DNA of 5,951 nucleotides from the NCBI GenBank assembly GCA_016935045.1, contig JAFGRS010000723.1:1-5951 (forward strand), in the 5' to 3' direction. This document shows positions 4,727 to 5,951 of the stretch, piece after piece. The notes beneath the pieces were generated by a model that saw only the letters and a list, made by a program, of their open reading frames with translations, was not told where the DNA came from and did no database searches. Source of the DNA: Lentisphaeria bacterium. Its GTDB lineage: Bacteria; Verrucomicrobiota; Lentisphaeria; Oligosphaerales; JAFGRS01. Within the stretch, counting starts at the first letter, position 1; every line of letters begins with the position of its first letter. The position numbers and the translations under genes were made by a program.

Positions 4727-5951
4727 ATGCATCGATGGTGTCGGTCTGCGCTCAGGCGGATGCTCGGCTGTGCCGTGGTAGCGGCGGCCGCGGATTTCGC
4801 GGCGTCGGGTGAGAACGCCCCCCTCCCCCCCATTCACGTCCTGATCATCAGCGGCCAGAACAACCATGCCTGGGAACCGACCCTGGCCCGCATGCGGGAG
4901 ACGTGCGAGCGCACGGGCCGTTTTCGGCTGACCGTCAACACCTCACCGCAGACCATGGGGCCGGACGATCTCCGCCGCGTCCGGGTCGTGCTGAGCCATT
5001 GGAACGCATGGGGGGATGCGCCGGTCCGGCAATGGTCGCCGGAGGCACGCTCGGGACTGCTCGATTTCGTTCAGCGCGGCGGTGGCCATGTTGCGGTCCA
5101 TGCCGGTTCGTCCTCGTTCTACGACTGGCCGGAGTACCACGCCATGGCAGGCGCGGCCTGGGCACTCGGGCGCACGGGGCATGGCCCGGTGCAGGCATTC
5201 CGGGTGACCGTCGCCGCTCCGGATCATCCCATCACCAGGGGGATTGTCGGGTTCTGGACGGTGGACGAACTCTGGCACCGCACCGGGATCACCCCGGGCG
5301 TGACGGTCCTCGCCACGGGCTTCTCGGATGCCCTGCGCGGGGGCACCGGCAACGAGGAACCGGTCGCGGTGTGCGGCGCCTACGGCCAGGGGCGCACGAT
5401 GGCCCTCCTGCTCGGGCACGACGCCAGGGCCATGGCCAATGCAGGGTTCGAGAGTCTCCTGACCCGGGGGCTCGAATGGGCCGCCGGCGGCGAGGTGTCC
5501 TTGCCCCCGTCTCCGGAGTTGCCGGCTTCGGCGGCGGCGGCACGACTCGCGTCGGCCGACCTGAAGGGGCTGCTCGAGGCGGTGGCCGGGTACCGTTTCG
5601 GCATGGACCGTGGGGACCTTCTGGAACTCGAGGTCCTCGCCGCCGACGCCGGGACCGGGAGTGAGAGCCGGGGGGCCTTCGCCCGGACCGTGGCGGAGGC
5701 ACTTCCGAAGGCCGCGTCCGCCGAGGCACGGATCGGTCTCTGCCGGGTCCTTTCCCTGGTGGGTACCGCGGCCGAGATCTCTGTCCTCGAGACCATGCTG
5801 GGCGACCCGGATCTCCATCTCGCCGCGTGCGAAGCCCTGCAGCGCATCCCCGGACCCGAGGCAACCGCGGCACTGGTGCGGGCCCTGAGCCGCGGCGATG
5901 CCACGGACGCAATGGTGGCAGCGCACGCCCTGGCCGCACGCCGCGACCCCG
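4727..5951 (+). CDS. Secreted ThuA-domain protein with C-terminal HEAT-like repeats (partial, cut by window end)
   Basis: At least 408 residues are encoded and the frame is open to the window edge. The start at 4727 follows GGAGA with 8 nt spacing and gives a basic N-terminus and hydrophobic core (about 13-27), a good Sec signal peptide, so the product is exported. Residues 36-255 form a ThuA / class I glutamine amidotransferase-like domain: SGQNNHAW (42-49), GGGHVAVHAG (118-127), WPEYHAMAGAAW (134-145), HPITRGI (167-173), DELWHR (180-185), YGQGR (219-223) and LGHD (229-232). No amidotransferase Cys is apparent at the strand-end HVAVHAG, as is usual for ThuA proteins. A linker (about 256-275) leads to helical, alanine- and leucine-rich repeats, clearest at 332-405, resembling HEAT repeats. 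ThuA was first linked to trehalose/disaccharide use; secreted forms probably act on glycans or keto-glycosides, but the substrate is not evident. It follows the TIM-barrel gene on the same strand but 318 bp away, so it may have its own promoter. Confidence 0.87.
   Translation, partial: MHRWCRSALRRMLGCAVVAAAADFAASGENAPLPPIHVLIISGQNNHAWEPTLARMRETCERTGRFRLTVNTSPQTMGPDDLRRVRVVLSHWNAWGDAPVRQWSPEARSGLLDFVQRGGGHVAVHAGSSSFYDWPEYHAMAGAAWALGRTGHGPVQAFRVTVAAPDHPITRGIVGFWTVDELWHRTGITPGVTVLATGFSDALRGGTGNEEPVAVCGAYGQGRTMALLLGHDARAMANAGFESLLTRGLEWAAGGEVSLPPSPELPASAAAARLASADLKGLLEAVAGYRFGMDRGDLLELEVLAADAGTGSESRGAFARTVAEALPKAASAEARIGLCRVLSLVGTAAEISVLETMLGDPDLHLAACEALQRIPGPEATAALVRALSRGDATDAMVAAHALAARRDP

Noticed and set aside
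3991..4812. 273-codon + strand frame running through the 78-bp repeats
   Set aside because: It begins inside the TIM-barrel gene, is rich in Arg/Gly, and the repeat copies differ by a single-base indel that would break the frame relationship between them.
4903..5664. 253-codon + strand frame inside the ThuA gene
   Set aside because: Its translation is Arg/Gly/Pro-rich with no domain, while the overlapping frame carries the ordered ThuA motifs.
4943..5926. 327-codon minus-strand frame antisense to the ThuA gene
   Set aside because: No recognisable domain, signal or ribosome site; explained by codon bias of the ThuA gene on the other strand.

Overview
The window is GC-rich bacterial DNA with four protein genes, all on the + strand, separated by two unusually long gene-free stretches full of inverted and direct repeats. 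No rRNA, tRNA, transposase or CRISPR array is visible. A secreted ThuA-type protein continuing into HEAT-like repeats, a xylose-isomerase-like TIM barrel beside it, and a membrane polymerase with a C-terminal carbohydrate-binding-like domain together suggest the Planctomycetota/Verrucomicrobiota/Lentisphaerota/Kiritimatiellota group. That placement is inferred from gene content, not from a marker gene.

Layout. Positions 1-172 are non-coding, with G and C homopolymers and small hairpins. Positions 173-2982 form a two-gene translationally coupled unit: an O-antigen ligase/polymerase-like (Wzy_C type) membrane protein with a periplasmic beta-rich C-terminal domain, then a secreted LolA-like (outer-membrane lipoprotein-sorting family) protein. 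Their stop and start codons overlap. Positions 2983-3565 (583 bp) hold no convincing gene. They contain GC-rich stem-loops just after the operon, two divergent copies of one ~60-bp repeat facing each other (3076-3139 and 3169-3225), about 300 bp with nothing recognisable, and a 26-bp dyad directly against the next ribosome binding site. Positions 3566-4408 encode a sugar phosphate isomerase/epimerase-like TIM-barrel enzyme. Positions 4409-4726 (318 bp) hold a long imperfect palindrome (4426-4509), a 78-bp sequence repeated in tandem (4532-4609 and 4622-4698), and overlapping alternative hairpins ending four bases before the next Shine-Dalgarno sequence. Positions 4727-5951 encode the start of a secreted ThuA-domain protein with HEAT-like repeats, cut by the window end.

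Function. The first pair probably acts at the cell envelope in assembling or ligating a surface polysaccharide. The second pair fits carbohydrate catabolism: ThuA-like proteins and TIM-barrel isomerase/epimerase-like enzymes often sit together in sugar-oxidation and keto-sugar gene sets. Whether the two gene pairs are functionally linked cannot be judged from this window. No clear previously undescribed system is visible. The most unusual material is the polymerase fusion and the structured repeats between genes.
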